Part shown: in pieces, positions 1 to 13,400 of the stretch
Numbering within the stretch: position 1 is the first letter of the stretch
Layout: each line of letters opens with the position of its first letter
Source of the DNA: Cyanoderma ruficeps
Lineage: Eukaryota > Chordata > Aves > Passeriformes > Timaliidae
Direction of reading: 5' to 3'
Assembly (NCBI GenBank): GCA_008694505.1
Contig: VZDJ01000045.1
Coordinates: forward strand, 1,161,256-1,225,255
Length of the DNA: 64,000 nucleotides
The notes under the pieces: model-generated
Seen by the model: only the letters and a program-made list of their open reading frames with translations
What the model was told of the DNA's origin: nothing
The model's database searches: none
Program-made: the position numbers and the translations under genes

Positions 1-3000
1 CAAAAGGACATCTGGACTCAAGAGAATGTTTGAATCAGGCATTAGGGTCTACTGAATATGTAACACAGCAACCCTTAAAAATAGAAATCTGAAAGGGCGA
101 AGGTGTGCTGCTGGCTGGCTTTATGTCAGGCACCCTTGGCCGAGAAACTTTTGCTTTTCTGTCCCCTAAATTGTCTATTTTTATTTTTTTATTAAACTTA
201 TAATTTTTTCTAAGAGAGTGGAACTCGTTTTTCCCAGATACAAAAGACAAAACCTTAATTTTGAGATTGACAATAATCAACGATCCCATGGACAAAAGGT
301 TACCTTTACACACAGTTTAAAAAATGCTTATGCAATGAATGAACAAATGAGCATGTTCCATTCTCGGGTTATTTTTGGTTTGGGGTTTCTTTTCTTCTTA
401 TTATTGTGCTGAATAATGCAATACACGTGTAATATTTAGAATGAAATTCTTGGGATCTTTCCTTACCTGACTACAGTATCAGGTTGATTAAGTGGTATGT
501 GGATAACCCTTCCTACAAGCCGTAGGTTTTTCTCCATCTTTTATGTATTAATGCTAAAAAAGGCCCATGAAACATGGGATTTCACCTCCTCCCCCACAAA
601 ATCAAGTACTTTAATGTCTATATTTGGCTACAAATAAAGTGAACAAACTTTTTTTCTTCTCTACATATGTTGCAGATTGACTTAGCAATAAACATGAAGG
701 TTTATACAACTGGGACTAAATTGCAGGACTTTATAATCAGTTTTTAATTTGGTGCCTATGCTTCTAAAGTTATGCTGTTCTTATGTTTCTGGATCAATCA
801 ACCACCTCATCTCCGATCCTGACTAAAGGGCTTATTTCACAATTAATCTTCCATTATCTTCCGTGAAAAGGGCGTATTTACCAGCATCAGCAATCTCATG
901 AAGCTAAATCAGTGTTTATAATTTTAAGACAGGTACATAAAATGCCATACAATAATCTACTATGCACTCATGCACATAAAGTCTTTCTTCAGTTGCTGTT
1001 TTTAGAGAATGCTTTAGCCACAGAAGAAAAATCAAAGTAACTTTAGTTACCATAAGTGCTTTTGTAAACTATTATTTAAAAAATACTAGTGATAACCAAG
1101 CAACCATTTACAAACTTTAAAGCTCTGACATTGTATGGGACCAGCTGGTCAAAAGATTCTTTGTCCCACTACAAGGTTCCCCCGAGGTGGCTGCTGTTTT
1201 TGAAACCGTGCTCCTTTAAATACAGACAAGAACACTGTAAAGTGCCCCTTCAGCAAGACTCACAATGCAGTCCTGAACTGCTCGTGTTTCACGTGGCATT
1301 TCAACAGTATCTGGTTAGAACAGCAGCATCTTGTATCACCTACACAGATTATCTGACACTGTTCTTTCAAATACACTCAGGAACAACCTGTAGTTAGCAG
1401 TGATCAAAATTTCATTCACTATAATTAACAATTACAGTAACTTCAAACAGCAAAGAATATATTTTGTAACATAGCTTAAAGAAGTTCCAGCACCAAGTCT
1501 CTTAGACAAAATAGTTTTGAGAGCAAATGCTATACTAAAAAGAGCATTACAAGGGAAACTAACTATTTTCTGTGGAAACATTTGTGATTTGCCTCTCAAA
1601 ACCGGCATCTTGAAATCTATTTATTATTCTCTATGAAATCACTGTAACAGCAAAGCCTCCAAAAGGAGATAAATATTTTCTGCTCTCTGTAGAGTCATAC
1701 CTTTTTATTTATCTAGTACACACCCAATTAACTCCCCATCTCCTCAAAAAAGCACTGTGCAGTCTATGAGGACAGCCAAAATTCATTATAATAAATTTTT
1801 GTTGCAGTCCTAAATATAATCAAGATCTTTTTCATGCTGACCAACACCAAGTGTTTAATATTTGTTTCCTGACAAAATGGTTGATCAAAATCCAGTAACA
1901 CTATTTTAATATTTCATAAATAATTCAATATATTTTACACACAAATTGCCTCTTCTTCCAAATGAAATAATAAATTTATTTTTCAAGGAAAAATCACAGA
2001 CATATTTAAAAGTGAAAAAGGAAACAGCTGTATAATAAATATTTTAAATACACTGGATTTATCTCTTCAGTGAAACAAATCAATGCAAGAACACATGTGA
2101 TTTAGCTGATCTGTTTTTAACCTAAACAGCAACAGTACAATATCCTAAAAATGCATTAGCACTTGTGTAACCAATCACATTAAGTATCTCATTTTTTTTA
2201 TTTTTGTAAACAGCTTAATTGAATTTTCTTGGAACACTTCTCATCTTTTAATTTTGAATTTAATTAGGCTGTAATTATAAATCTTCTCTGTCATATGCAT
2301 AGTAAACCTGTTTCATCTCTGTCACACTACATGCTAAAGTTAACATTTGCAACTTCTTGATACAGGGCTTGAAATAAACCTTTAACTGTTGAAAATGCTC
2401 TAAAACAAACTTTTAAGGCTGACCTGGGAAACCAGTAGGGAAATAATAAATATCATACACCTTCAGAAAGTAGTCAATACAAGGCAATTACATTCTGGTT
2501 TCTCATTACTTCCATGTTGTTGCTAAACAACTGAAAGGTGTTGTTCTGCAATATCACTAATAAAGAACAAGAATAAACTTCATACATGTGGATTCTTCTG
2601 GTGACACAGGAAATGCCCCTGCAAGCAAGCTTTTGCACTTCCACAGCAGGCAAGGTCAGGTATTCGGTGCCTTAATGACCCAAGTACAGCAGCACTAGAA
2701 TCTATCTTTGAAATCTAACAGCTCCACTAGCCTATGACTTTGTAAAAGACAGCACATCTAAGTTTTGCCAGCTGTCCTTCTCTGATTACTTCTCTAGTTT
2801 CTCTGGGCACAAATAAAACACAAAGTCACCAAACAAATTAAATTGACCAAAGACCACACTAACAGATTTTGAGACAGTTACCTTTTTAGTTGTGTGTATA
2901 TATTTTCACTTACACCCTCCATTTGCTACAAAATAATAGAAAATGGTAGATGTTGTTAGATAACTTTTGTTAGATAACACTAAAGTTCAGTACACTTTAC

Positions 3001-3165
3001 CCAGGTCACTGACATCACTTAGCGGAAGCACACTGTAATTTTCTCAGCTGTATTCAATGAATGTTTTAATTTAGTATCAAATTTACACTGCACTAACATT
3101 TTAAAATAATGTTGACTCTAGCGGAAATCAATCATACTTAAAAAATATACAAGATGCTTGCTACA

Positions 3166-3260
3166 GAAAAAGGAAGCAGTTTAAAAGGAAACAGGAAAAA
3201 AAGAAAGGGAATAAAGAGAAGGAAGAAAAGGGATAAAATGGAAGAATAAAAAGAAATTTG
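3166..3260 (+). repeat. Polypurine (A/G-rich) low-complexity tract
   Basis: About 95 bases made almost entirely of A and G on the plus strand, with irregular GGAA/AAAG units. It is low-complexity sequence rather than a clean microsatellite. No function can be read from it. Confidence 0.7.
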
Positions 3261-3978
3261 TAAACCTTAAAAGAATTCAAGACAAAATATCTGGATAGAC
3301 TAAGGTTCGCAGTAATATTACGTAATAGTAGGGGAAATTATCTCTGCTACTGTTGCAAAGTATGTAACTGGCTTCTAAGTAAAAACCAAAGAAAATTCAT
3401 GAATAAAAATACATAATACATTATTTTATTAACAAAGGGGACAATGGTAAACTTCACACCTTTAAAGAAAAAAAATGATGTCTGCATGTGTAAACAAACA
3501 CACAAATATTTTAATATGCTTTGATTAGCAGCCAGATATAAAATCAGCACTAATTCTAAAAAAATTAAAATAATTGTTGCAAGATATAGCATGAAAATCA
3601 ATTCTAAAATTCAATTTATTTATAAAGGAATACCTTGAAGTGGATAAAAATAGAATTTATATTTTAAAACCACATAAATTAAATGCCTTTTCTAAAATGC
3701 ATACTGAAATTAGGTTGATTTTCTTACTTTCAGGGGACATGAAATGACTGCATCAATTGAATGATAAAAGCTCAAGGTCTTCTGAACTATTTGATTTGCT
3801 AAATGTTATGGCAAATATTCAGAAGAAGACTTTATAATTAGGAAGAAACTCTGCTTTCTTCAGTTATAATACAAAAGATAAGAGGGGAGAAAAGTGACAA
3901 AATTACATGGCAGTGTAATAAACTCTGCTCTGTCTCTTTCAGGCACTTCCATAACTCCGAAAACAACATGTTCAACTG

Positions 3979-4010
3979 TTTATTTGAACAGTTATTTAAG
4001 TTATTTTATT
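3979..4010 (-). promoter_or_regulatory. Candidate polyadenylation signals of CAAP1
   Basis: Two AATAAA hexamers on the minus strand (TTTATT on plus at 3979-3984 and 4005-4010) are the first good signals downstream of the CAAP1 stop codon at 4486. They would give a 3' UTR of roughly 0.5 kb. Further AATAAA motifs lie farther left, so a longer UTR cannot be excluded. Confidence 0.4.
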
Positions 4011-4109
4011 GTTTTGTTTTAAAGGTGAAAATCCTCCCCTATAGGAATACAAATTTCAAAAAATTGAATATGCTTTTACACAAAGCATCACATTTTAATT
4101 AGAATACCT

Positions 4110-4190
4110 ACATTATCATGAGATGGGCTCCAAGAAGAACTAAGCAGTCTCAAATCCTTTCCAACCCTAACCATTCTATGATTCTAAGTT
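4110..4190 (+). repeat. CR1 LINE 3'-end fragment
   Basis: Contains the characteristic CR1 3' terminus: CCTTTCCAACCCTAACCATT followed by CTATGATTCTA. Only the last 80 bases or so are recognisable, as expected for a 5'-truncated old insertion. It sits in or next to the CAAP1 3' UTR. Confidence 0.65.
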
Positions 4191-4485
4191 TCTACAACAA
4201 CCCTTCTGGAAGGCACCAGGTTCCTGGCACAGCTCAACATGTGGTGTGACTCCCTGAGGAGGTGACCCAGCACAATGACAACTCATCTCAGGGAAGCAAC
4301 AACCTCTGTTTGTGCATGTCATGGAAGCAGCACACTAAAGGCAACAAAATCACTGAAGCACAGGTCGGGATACACAAGACAGTTTGAATGAGGAATGTCA
4401 TACCCAACCCAAACACACTGTAGCACTGAAGAAAAGAGACATCACCTTCTTCGAAACAAATAGTGAAAATGAAATCTGAACAGTC

Positions 4486-7400
4486 TCAGGGATGTTTTTT
4501 TACATCACCAGCTTTCATCAGAGCCTTAATAGCTCTGGCCCTCATCTCGAGTTCCAGAAGCTCCAGCTGTTGTGCTGATGGCTGAACATCATCTGATGGA
4601 GGAACAGCTAAGGTTGCTGCTTTGGGCTCCTTTGGGCTGGACTCTGCCAACCCCAGTATCTCATTCACACTCTTCTCAATGTCCTTCTGAAGGTCATCTA
4701 TCTGACCAGCTCCACTTCTGACAGTGCTCTCTTGCACATCTGGGCCATCCTCTTCATTGCATGGGCCTTCTATGTCACTATCATATGCATCTGCATTTAT
4801 GCTGAGGACATCACTATCTTCTCCCTTGCCTGTAACACAAACATAACTATCACAGAGTTGCCTAACAGAATTGTTTTTACCTCAACTTAGAAAATCACTT
4901 CTACTTAAACTGGTACTCTACAAATTAAGACAGTGAAAAAAAACCTACAAGATAATAATTTCCTTTTTCTTTTCTCCTCCAACTTTTAAAGCTAATTTGT
5001 ACAAGTGTTAAGGCATTTTTATCCCAGTCTAAAAGGCAGCATAGCAAAGCAGCAGTACCAGAAAAATTTATTCCCTCCTATGAAGCTACATGACCTATTT
5101 TCCTAATTAAATTGTCATAAAATTTTACATTAAAGAAAGCTTTTGCAGTGCAAAACTAATTTTTGTTTATCTCTTAAGTAAACCTAATTTTCAGAATGCA
5201 ACTTCAAAAACTACATTCAACTATGTCATGCATTTTAAGAGGAGTGGAACTATAGTGAGAGACAAGACTAAAAATTAACAGAAACTCTACTTATAGTGCA
5301 AATACTCAGAATCTATCATTAGTTTTCCAGATGCATTCAACTCAAATGTAAAAACATGGAGGAATTTAAGATTTCAGTTTTTAATTGTGGCTGAATGTTG
5401 GAGTTTATTTTTAAAAACATAATTAGAAGAGGCAGCTCAATAAAATAAAAGCAAAGGTCTAACAGAACCTGACTAACTGCTCTCTCTATTTGGCTACAGC
5501 GAGAATTGTTTTTAACACACTGACCTCAGAAATTCATATTCTTTCAACAACTTTTGTAAATGTGGAAACATAGAGCATTATTGGTTCCAGTTTAAAATAA
5601 ATAATGTGTATTCAGATGATGGTAAAGTTACTGATTATACAGACTTTACATTATTTTTTATTACCTCTGGTAATACCATTTTTACCACTTGCACAGGAAA
5701 AACAAGGCTTTAGAAAAAAAAAGTTACTTTTTAAAAAACATTTTAATATGCTTTATGGTACCTGTATGCACTTGGAATTAATACATGAAAAGTGCTCAAA
5801 AATCTTAGGAAGATGTATTTTTCCTGGGGTTTACAACATTGCTCCCATCCTGAAGGTGTGAAAAAAAAAATCAATACTGGCTACTTTGAAAGCTATAAAT
5901 GCAATTTCTCTACTTAAAAGGAGGGAGGAAAGGAGGATCAAAACATCTCAAAATGGTTTTATAAACAACAGTAATATTTTAAAACATTAGGGTTTTGTTG
6001 ATTCACTATTGAACATTTTTTGTACTACAGACACTTAATTCAGTTACTCAGTCCAGATCACTCTGTATTTGTCTATGATTGTCACAGCATTTAAGTTCAG
6101 ATTTAAGAATTCTGCACATTCACCCTGAGAATGAACTCACATATGCAGCCAAGGTATGTGGCACATCAAAAATGCCAAACAAAGCTAACAGGAAAGTAAA
6201 TTCAGCTCATGAAAATGTATGTTAAGACATAAGTTTATAAATCACTTTTTGCCTTTTTTTAAGCAAGATAAATCACAATTCTGGAGTAATAAAATCTGAA
6301 TGCCTAAAAAATAAACAAAGCTACAAAAAAGTTCTCCTCACAGCAGTGTGTATAAAAACTACTCATGAGATGAACATACAAGAGTCTTCTTGGATCCTAA
6401 GTAGTCTTGGCCTGTTCCTACTGTGACTGAAACTTCAAGATTAATATTTCAGTTTCATCAACATATGTGAAACATCAGAATGGGAAACAATAGGATAAAA
6501 AAATGGTAATTTTTTCTGTCTTGCCTCACAGTATCAGTCAGTATTTATTTACCTAACATGCTGGACAACCAAGCAGCACTTCCATGGATCAAAAAATCAG
6601 CTGCATCACTGGATCACAGTTCAAAGCCTGAAACTTAACATCCGAGCCTGCTCACCCTAATTTACTGCTGAAGTTAAACTGACCTGTACTGAGTCTGGCT
6701 GGGATGGAGTTAATTTTCTTCACATCAGAGTGCATGATGCTGCTTTTGGATTTGTTTCTGAAATGGTGTTGATAACACACCAGTTTGGCTACTGCTGAAG
6801 AGTGTTTCCACAGCTTTAGTGCCTTCTCTGTTTCTCACTCTGACCCCACAGAGAGTAAACTGGGAGGCTGGGAGGGACACAGGGCCAGGACAGCTGAGCC
6901 AAACTGACCTAAGGGATACACAACATTGGCATTTGCCTTCCCAAGTAACTGTCACACATGCTGAGTCTCTGCTTTCCAGGAAGTAGCTAAAAATCTCTCT
7001 GCCAATGGGAGGTTGTGACTATGTCTCTAATTTTGCTTTGTTTCAATGTACAACTCTTGCTTCATTTATTGAAAAGTCTGTATGTTGACTTATATGTAAG
7101 TTGTTCTCATTTTGTACTGCTGATTGGGGGACAAGTAATTGAGGGGTTGGCATGTGCCTACTGCTGGCTGGGGTTAGCCCACCATGGGATTTCCTTTTGG
7201 CATCACTTGGTCACATGAAGAAGGAACAAAAAATTAAGTCATTCACGTCTGTCCCAGACTTCCTAAGGATGAGAAGCTGGACAGAACAATCTTGGGTTCT
7301 ATTTAGAAACTGGAACCTCCAATACTGTGTAATTCAGCATTCATACAGGATTTTGGCCTACAGATGTTTAATGAGCTAACAGGCTTTATTTCCTTCTTTT

Positions 7401-10400
7401 GCACCTGTGTTTCTACAGTAATAAAGACGCCACGGCTGGCATTTCTCATTACCTTTTTCATTTTGGTAACATTTTCTTCATCTACAATTTGTTTTAACAT
7501 GCTTAATTCAATTTTTAAATTTTATTTTATTTTATACACTTTTGCTTATTCTCTCATTCTTTTTCCCACAGATTCTCAGGCTACAGTGAAGGAAAATGAC
7601 TGGATTTATACTTTCTTACCTACACAATATTCTCAAAAGTTCTTTAAAGCTAACCTTTCCTAATCTGGAAGGGAGTCACTGTTATAGCCTAAAGCCATCA
7701 TGATACTCTGGTTGATTAAGTCATAAAAAATGGTATCACTTGCAACAACCATCAACTCCCTTTGATAACACAGAAGCAGAAGAAATCTGCAGGAAATCTG
7801 TCAGTTTTAAGGTTCCTCCATATAGTACAACAAGCAACATTTAAAGGATTATTCACAGCCATGGCAATTCACTCCTAAGAGTTTTGATGCTCTTATTACG
7901 TATGACTCTTTCTTTTCTCATTTAACTCTTCTCACTAACTAATTCAGAATGAAACATGTTTCACAAAGTCATTCCAAGAGACATCTTTTAGACAACATTC
8001 TGAATTGTAAAATAGCAGTTGCAAGAAGCAAATAAAAGTAGATCTTTGCAGAAGAGAAATGTAGCTTAAAAGAATTTTCAACATTCTTTGACTCTGATCT
8101 TTCTGCTTAGAGGCAGTCAAAATGAAAATAAACAGACTGAGACAGAAACACCTATAGTTCTAGTGCTTCACACACAAACTAACATTGGCCATTGTAATTG
8201 CTGATTTAATGACTGGAATAAAACAAATAGCACTGGAGGCTAAAAATGCTGTTTTCTTGTATAGGAAGTACAAAAGTACACCAATAACTTACTTGCCTTT
8301 GCATTTTCTATCCTGCCAATCACTGTAGTACTCAAAGGTCTCACAAAGCTGCATTTTTGCATTTAAGGAGAGAAAGTACACAAGACAAAATATTTCTTCT
8401 CAATGAATGTTCATTTTCTGCTCTCAAAGAGAGCTGACAGCTACCTGGAATTAGTCACTGGCCAACATGGAGAACACAAAATTTCAGCTTTCTCTACTAC
8501 ATACCTTGTTTTGATTCTTGACCTTCCAGCCTGCTGTCTTCTCTCAGAGAAGAAGTTGAGTCTATACTGTTGTCCTGTCTAAAAACAATTAAGAACACAT
8601 TTTAATCACTGTAATTTAAAATATAGCAGAAGATTTTTTAGGAACTAAAAATATATGAGATGGTAGGCCAATAAGTCAGCTACAGTAGAAATAAGGGCAG
8701 AAGGAATACACACAGAGCTGATCTGAGCACTCAAAAATGAACCTTTTTTGATTTGCCTTATTATACACAAGGATAAAGGAATTATTTCCACAGAATCCTT
8801 GTCTTTTAGAGTAAGAACCCTCAATGGTGTACCTGAGGAACCACAGCTGAGCAGCAATAAAGGAAAAGCTTTTCATATTAGGAGCTTTTCTGTAAAACTC
8901 TAAATTGTCATATAATTAAATGGTTTGGGAAAACAATAGCTTCTGCTGCACTCAAATACTAACATTTACTTATTTTGAAAGTAAAAAGATATTTTCATGA
9001 AATTATTATCAGCCCATCACCAACCTCTCCTAAACCACAATCTTCTTGTTTCACAAAGGGATGCTTTTTCAAATGAAACTATTTACAACTCAGCTATTAC
9101 AGTGTATTCAGTATCTGCATTTCTCTATTTCTCCTATTTAAAGATTTCTACCCTTGATGTGTAGGATTTCAACTCCCTACACAAGGATGAGACACTTCAG
9201 TGAAATGTTAACGTCCTTCAGGTACTTCACACATACTAGCTACACAAACTGTGAAAATAAGGGAAAACATACAGGAAGAGCACAGGTGGAAGGATCTAGA
9301 ATCACAGAAAGAGCTCAGCTGCCACATACGGTGACCATTTTGACAACAGAATTGCCAAATTCCTAAACTGAATGTTAGTGTGACACTGGCTTCATCTGTA
9401 TTAACATGCAATCAATGCAGCTCTCCTGCCCATGCGAACTTAACAACACTATAAAAAGGAAGTATTGTGGTATCACAGATGTAAATATAATGACTAACAA
9501 CTTGTTTTTCAGCAACGGCCTTTAGGGGTTTCCTGAAAATGAACACATATCTATTTTCCTCACGCTCTACATGTTGGATTTTTTACATGTGTCCAATGGT
9601 TTTATCAGGAGGAGGAAGACCATAATATTTCTAGCCATTGTGGTCTGAGAGACAGTTATTTTCATTTCTATTTCCTTCTCTGAAGTGGCAAAGGCTACAT
9701 CAACTCTCTTTTTTCTCCCACTTTTTTTAGCCATTGGAATGTAAATGTGTAAAGTATCATATAATAACCCATTATGGAGAATAAACAGGTCCATACACTT
9801 CCCTAGCAAAGCCCCGGATGTGGACACCGATCTGTTCTGCCTATTTATTGAACCACATGGCTACACTAACTCCTTTTCCAAACAAGATGAGAATAATGTA
9901 AATACGCCCACACGTGTGTGCCAGCAACTGCAAAGGGGACCACAGGCCAGAAGAGCCTACAGGACTGTGCTGCCAGAAATCAGAATGAAAAATGTACACT
10001 TTCTCCAGGACTTTCAGTGTCATGCAGCTTATAATTCACCAGCAAACCTCAAGCTAGTCTAGACAACAAGCAGGATGTGAGGTCTGGGACTAAGGTATCA
10101 AATAGACTGTAAAATCAGAGGCCAAATTCCAAAAACAGACCAGATTCTGCAAGTAGGCAAATGGACGGACCGTAATAAGAGCACCAGATACCCCGAAGAC
10201 AAACAGCATCAGCTACTGGGGACAACGACAGGCCTGCACCTGCCATCAAAGAGGCGTTCATGCACAAGGAGGTCTGAGCAGCAACTTCACCAAAGATACA
10301 AACCTTGTGTGTGTGTGTTTCTCTGCCAGCAGCCATGGATAGATGTGGATTTCTAATCAGCTACTGCTCAGGAGATGCGGATGGATTTTTGGCCTTTTGT

Positions 10401-13400
10401 TGTTTTGTTTTTTTTAGCAACTCCTAAAATTTGTTATATTTAGTTACTAAACTCTTGACCAAAATTAGGTTGTGAAATACCCTGATCATCACTAAGAGCA
10501 GAAGCGGCTTAGGCTGCCCCTGTCCCTAGCCCTTCCTCCTTCACACACATACTTCACCATTTTGAACTCTGTAGTTGTGTCTGCACTGGACAGCAAAGTG
10601 TCACTTGAAAAACCCTGATCTTGCACTAACAGTATGCAGACAACAGATTTCACAACTCTGATATCTCACCTCGATATCTGATGAGGAATTGTAACCATCT
10701 CTTTGAGAGAAAACTCAGTGACCTCTACAGTACAAACACTGGCTGTGAAATTATCCCCAACCACTTTAACAGCCATGTAAAAAGAAATCACCAACTTTAG
10801 TAAAATCTCACTTTGAAACTTGTAAAGTTTCCTCCTGATGCCTTGACTTTAACAATTACAGGAAACCCACATTCCTTTAGAGACTACCTACTGTCAGCAA
10901 AATAATTTTTTAGGCAGCAGAAGAATTTTTAGGAATTTTTTTATAGCATGTTTTACTCTCTCTGAATTGATTGGATTGGACTGCGTTGCTGGTGAACCTT
11001 CATGACTTTGTGTCACAGGTAGGCATTTTGCACCATCTACTGGCCCAACCGATCATTTTAATGTCACTGTTTAGTCTGGCTTTTAACTTGCTTTATTTAT
11101 TTGCTAGTGACAAACATTTTTTCCCTAATTATCTGTACTGTGGTATACACTTAAGAAAGGGTAGCACAATACCATGTCTTCAAACAATGGAAGCAGAACA
11201 TGTTATTCTAAAATTAAGGGACCTTATTTACACATTTAATACTCTCTTCTTCTATGCTATGCTGGTAAGTGACAACAGTAATTTGGAGTTTCTCCCTTTT
11301 GTCAGCCTTTCTATTTCTCCCTCAAGATTACAGTTAAGTTCAAAGTCCATCTTCCAAGCAATTAACTCAGTATTTTTAATTTATTTTTTTTAAACAGAAT
11401 AACTCTTTCACAGTATGATCTTTTCAGCAGAAAGAAGCTAACTACAGTTACAATTTGTTGACAACAAACATTGCAAATTTATATTTACTTTATTTTACGT
11501 AGAGTATGCATTTCAGGTTGGCATGTACCACACTAGTGTAATGCCTAACTGGGCTCACACAAGCGCTTTCTGTACACAATTTGCTACAGGAATTTGTACA
11601 GCTCTCAAAGACCTCTGGGTTTGAAGGGTTTGACTTGGTACCCAACTCCAGTAGATTATGCAAAGTGGGGTAAAAACGCAGTGGGGTTGGAGACCAGAAC
11701 GAAAAGCATCATTCACCTAAAACTGCCATGAGACTTGAGACCAGGACCTCTGTTATTTTTGACACGATGTACATTCCTGAATTAAAATTTGCCTTTGCAC
11801 TTAGTTCCAGGCTTAAAAAACATTTCTACAAGTCCCAAGTCCTTCAAAGATTCCTGCAAACTTTTGTTCCAAGGATAGTTTTCAATAACAAATAAGAACT
11901 AAAATAATTAACAAGCATTAAGTAGCAAGTTTAAAAAAAGGGGGGGGGGAAGTGCTTACAAAATAGTGCTTCTCAAGAAAGGTATCTCAAAAGGCAGATG
12001 TTAATCCAATAGTTTAATGAGCTATGAAAAGTCCATCAGTGCTGTTACAGGTGAAGTTTGAGGACACCACAAGAATAGAAGACAGTGACGCAAACTAGTG
12101 AAATGCTAATGTATCTGTTCAGTGACTCATGTAGCCGGTTGTTACAGTGATTCAAAATACTGCAAATAACCAAATTGTCCTACAGGGCTAAGTATCAGAT
12201 GGCAACTGCATGCTTGCGAACAGCCCAGTAGCCAGGAGCACAACACACTGTAACAAGGCAATACTTTAAACTGCTAACCTTTCCAAAAGAAAACAAGCAA
12301 AAACTGCACTTTTGACTGCAAAGTAATAAAATGCCTATAAATTCTTGAAAGAGCAAACATTAAACTGCAAAGTTTCACTCAGTAGAAAAGAATAAGCCCA
12401 TTATGATTTTGAAGCTAAGACAATTTACTCAGACCCATGTGAACATTGATCATTATAATGACCTCAGAATGCCTGTACTTTTAACAATGTTTTATTACTA
12501 CAGCATATAACTTACCTTCACTTGTTCTGCTGGAGGATATTTGAACAGTCAATTCAGGTAAAAGAAAAGAAATAGCTCAAAAACATGCTAAAACCTCTTG
12601 AACGAGATGGAGAATGTTGGCCTGGTTTTGCAAGACATTATCTGGCTCCTGTCCACTAAATATCCAATGTTTAGTTGGAAGCTTAATATGCAGTAATACT
12701 CTTGGTCTCACAGTATTCCATTGCAGACAGTAACACAGAAACAGCAACAAAAATCTGAGAACTGCATATTCAAAAACCTATACAGAGCTCAGAAAAACCA
12801 AAATATATCTACTGCAACAGCATTTTCCAGTTTCTGGCAAACATAGGCCCCGCTTCTTCAGTTTTTCTGCATGGTTATTGCAGGATTTCTAGCACTCAAC
12901 ACAGAACAAGCTGGTGATAAAATAAGAGAGCATATGTTTTACATGCTAACGTAAGAATGTGAAGCTTTTCCATTGTTGAAATTTAGGAAAAGCCTCAGGA
13001 CTTCCACTTCTGGTAACAGAATAAAGATACGTGCAAAAACCAAAAAATCAAGATTCAATTTGTAATTAGATGCAATATGATCTAAAAGCTTCACATAAAG
13101 ATCTGAATTTTGCAGCTTTCCTGTACCTGGAGAAACTTCCCCAGATCCCTGCTACTTTTAGCTGGTACAGACAGGAAACAGGTCTTTAGAGACTGAGAGT
13201 CATTTGCTTATTTCCTTTGAAATTTCTTTAGATGTATTGATTCAAACTTTCTGGACTTCAGTTGATATATGCAGATTGCTTAAGGTATGTTCGCTGCATT
13301 ATTTTTTTCCGAAGGACAATAATGAAAGAAACAATGGGATGTTTCCAATCAGTTGAAACACTTTTCATTAGAGTACAACTTGCTACTCACTTTTGCCCTT

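Larger units (their letters stand above)
1..4485. other. CAAP1 3' flank / probable 3' UTR, AT-rich, no gene recognised
   Basis: AT-rich sequence lying beyond the CAAP1 stop codon. The part nearest the gene (about 3980-4485) is probably CAAP1 3' UTR, because the first AATAAA motifs on the minus strand occur there. The rest has no exon, RNA gene or conserved protein that I recognise. Open frames such as 1089-1397 (+) are short and look random. A purine-only-like tract lies at 3166-3260 and a CR1 3' tail at about 4110-4190. Confidence 0.6.

Noticed and set aside
10971..11393. 140-codon plus-strand frame in CAAP1 intron 4
   Set aside because: Hydrophobic, F/L/S-rich translation of AT-rich DNA. 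No domain, no splice context, no homology I recognise.
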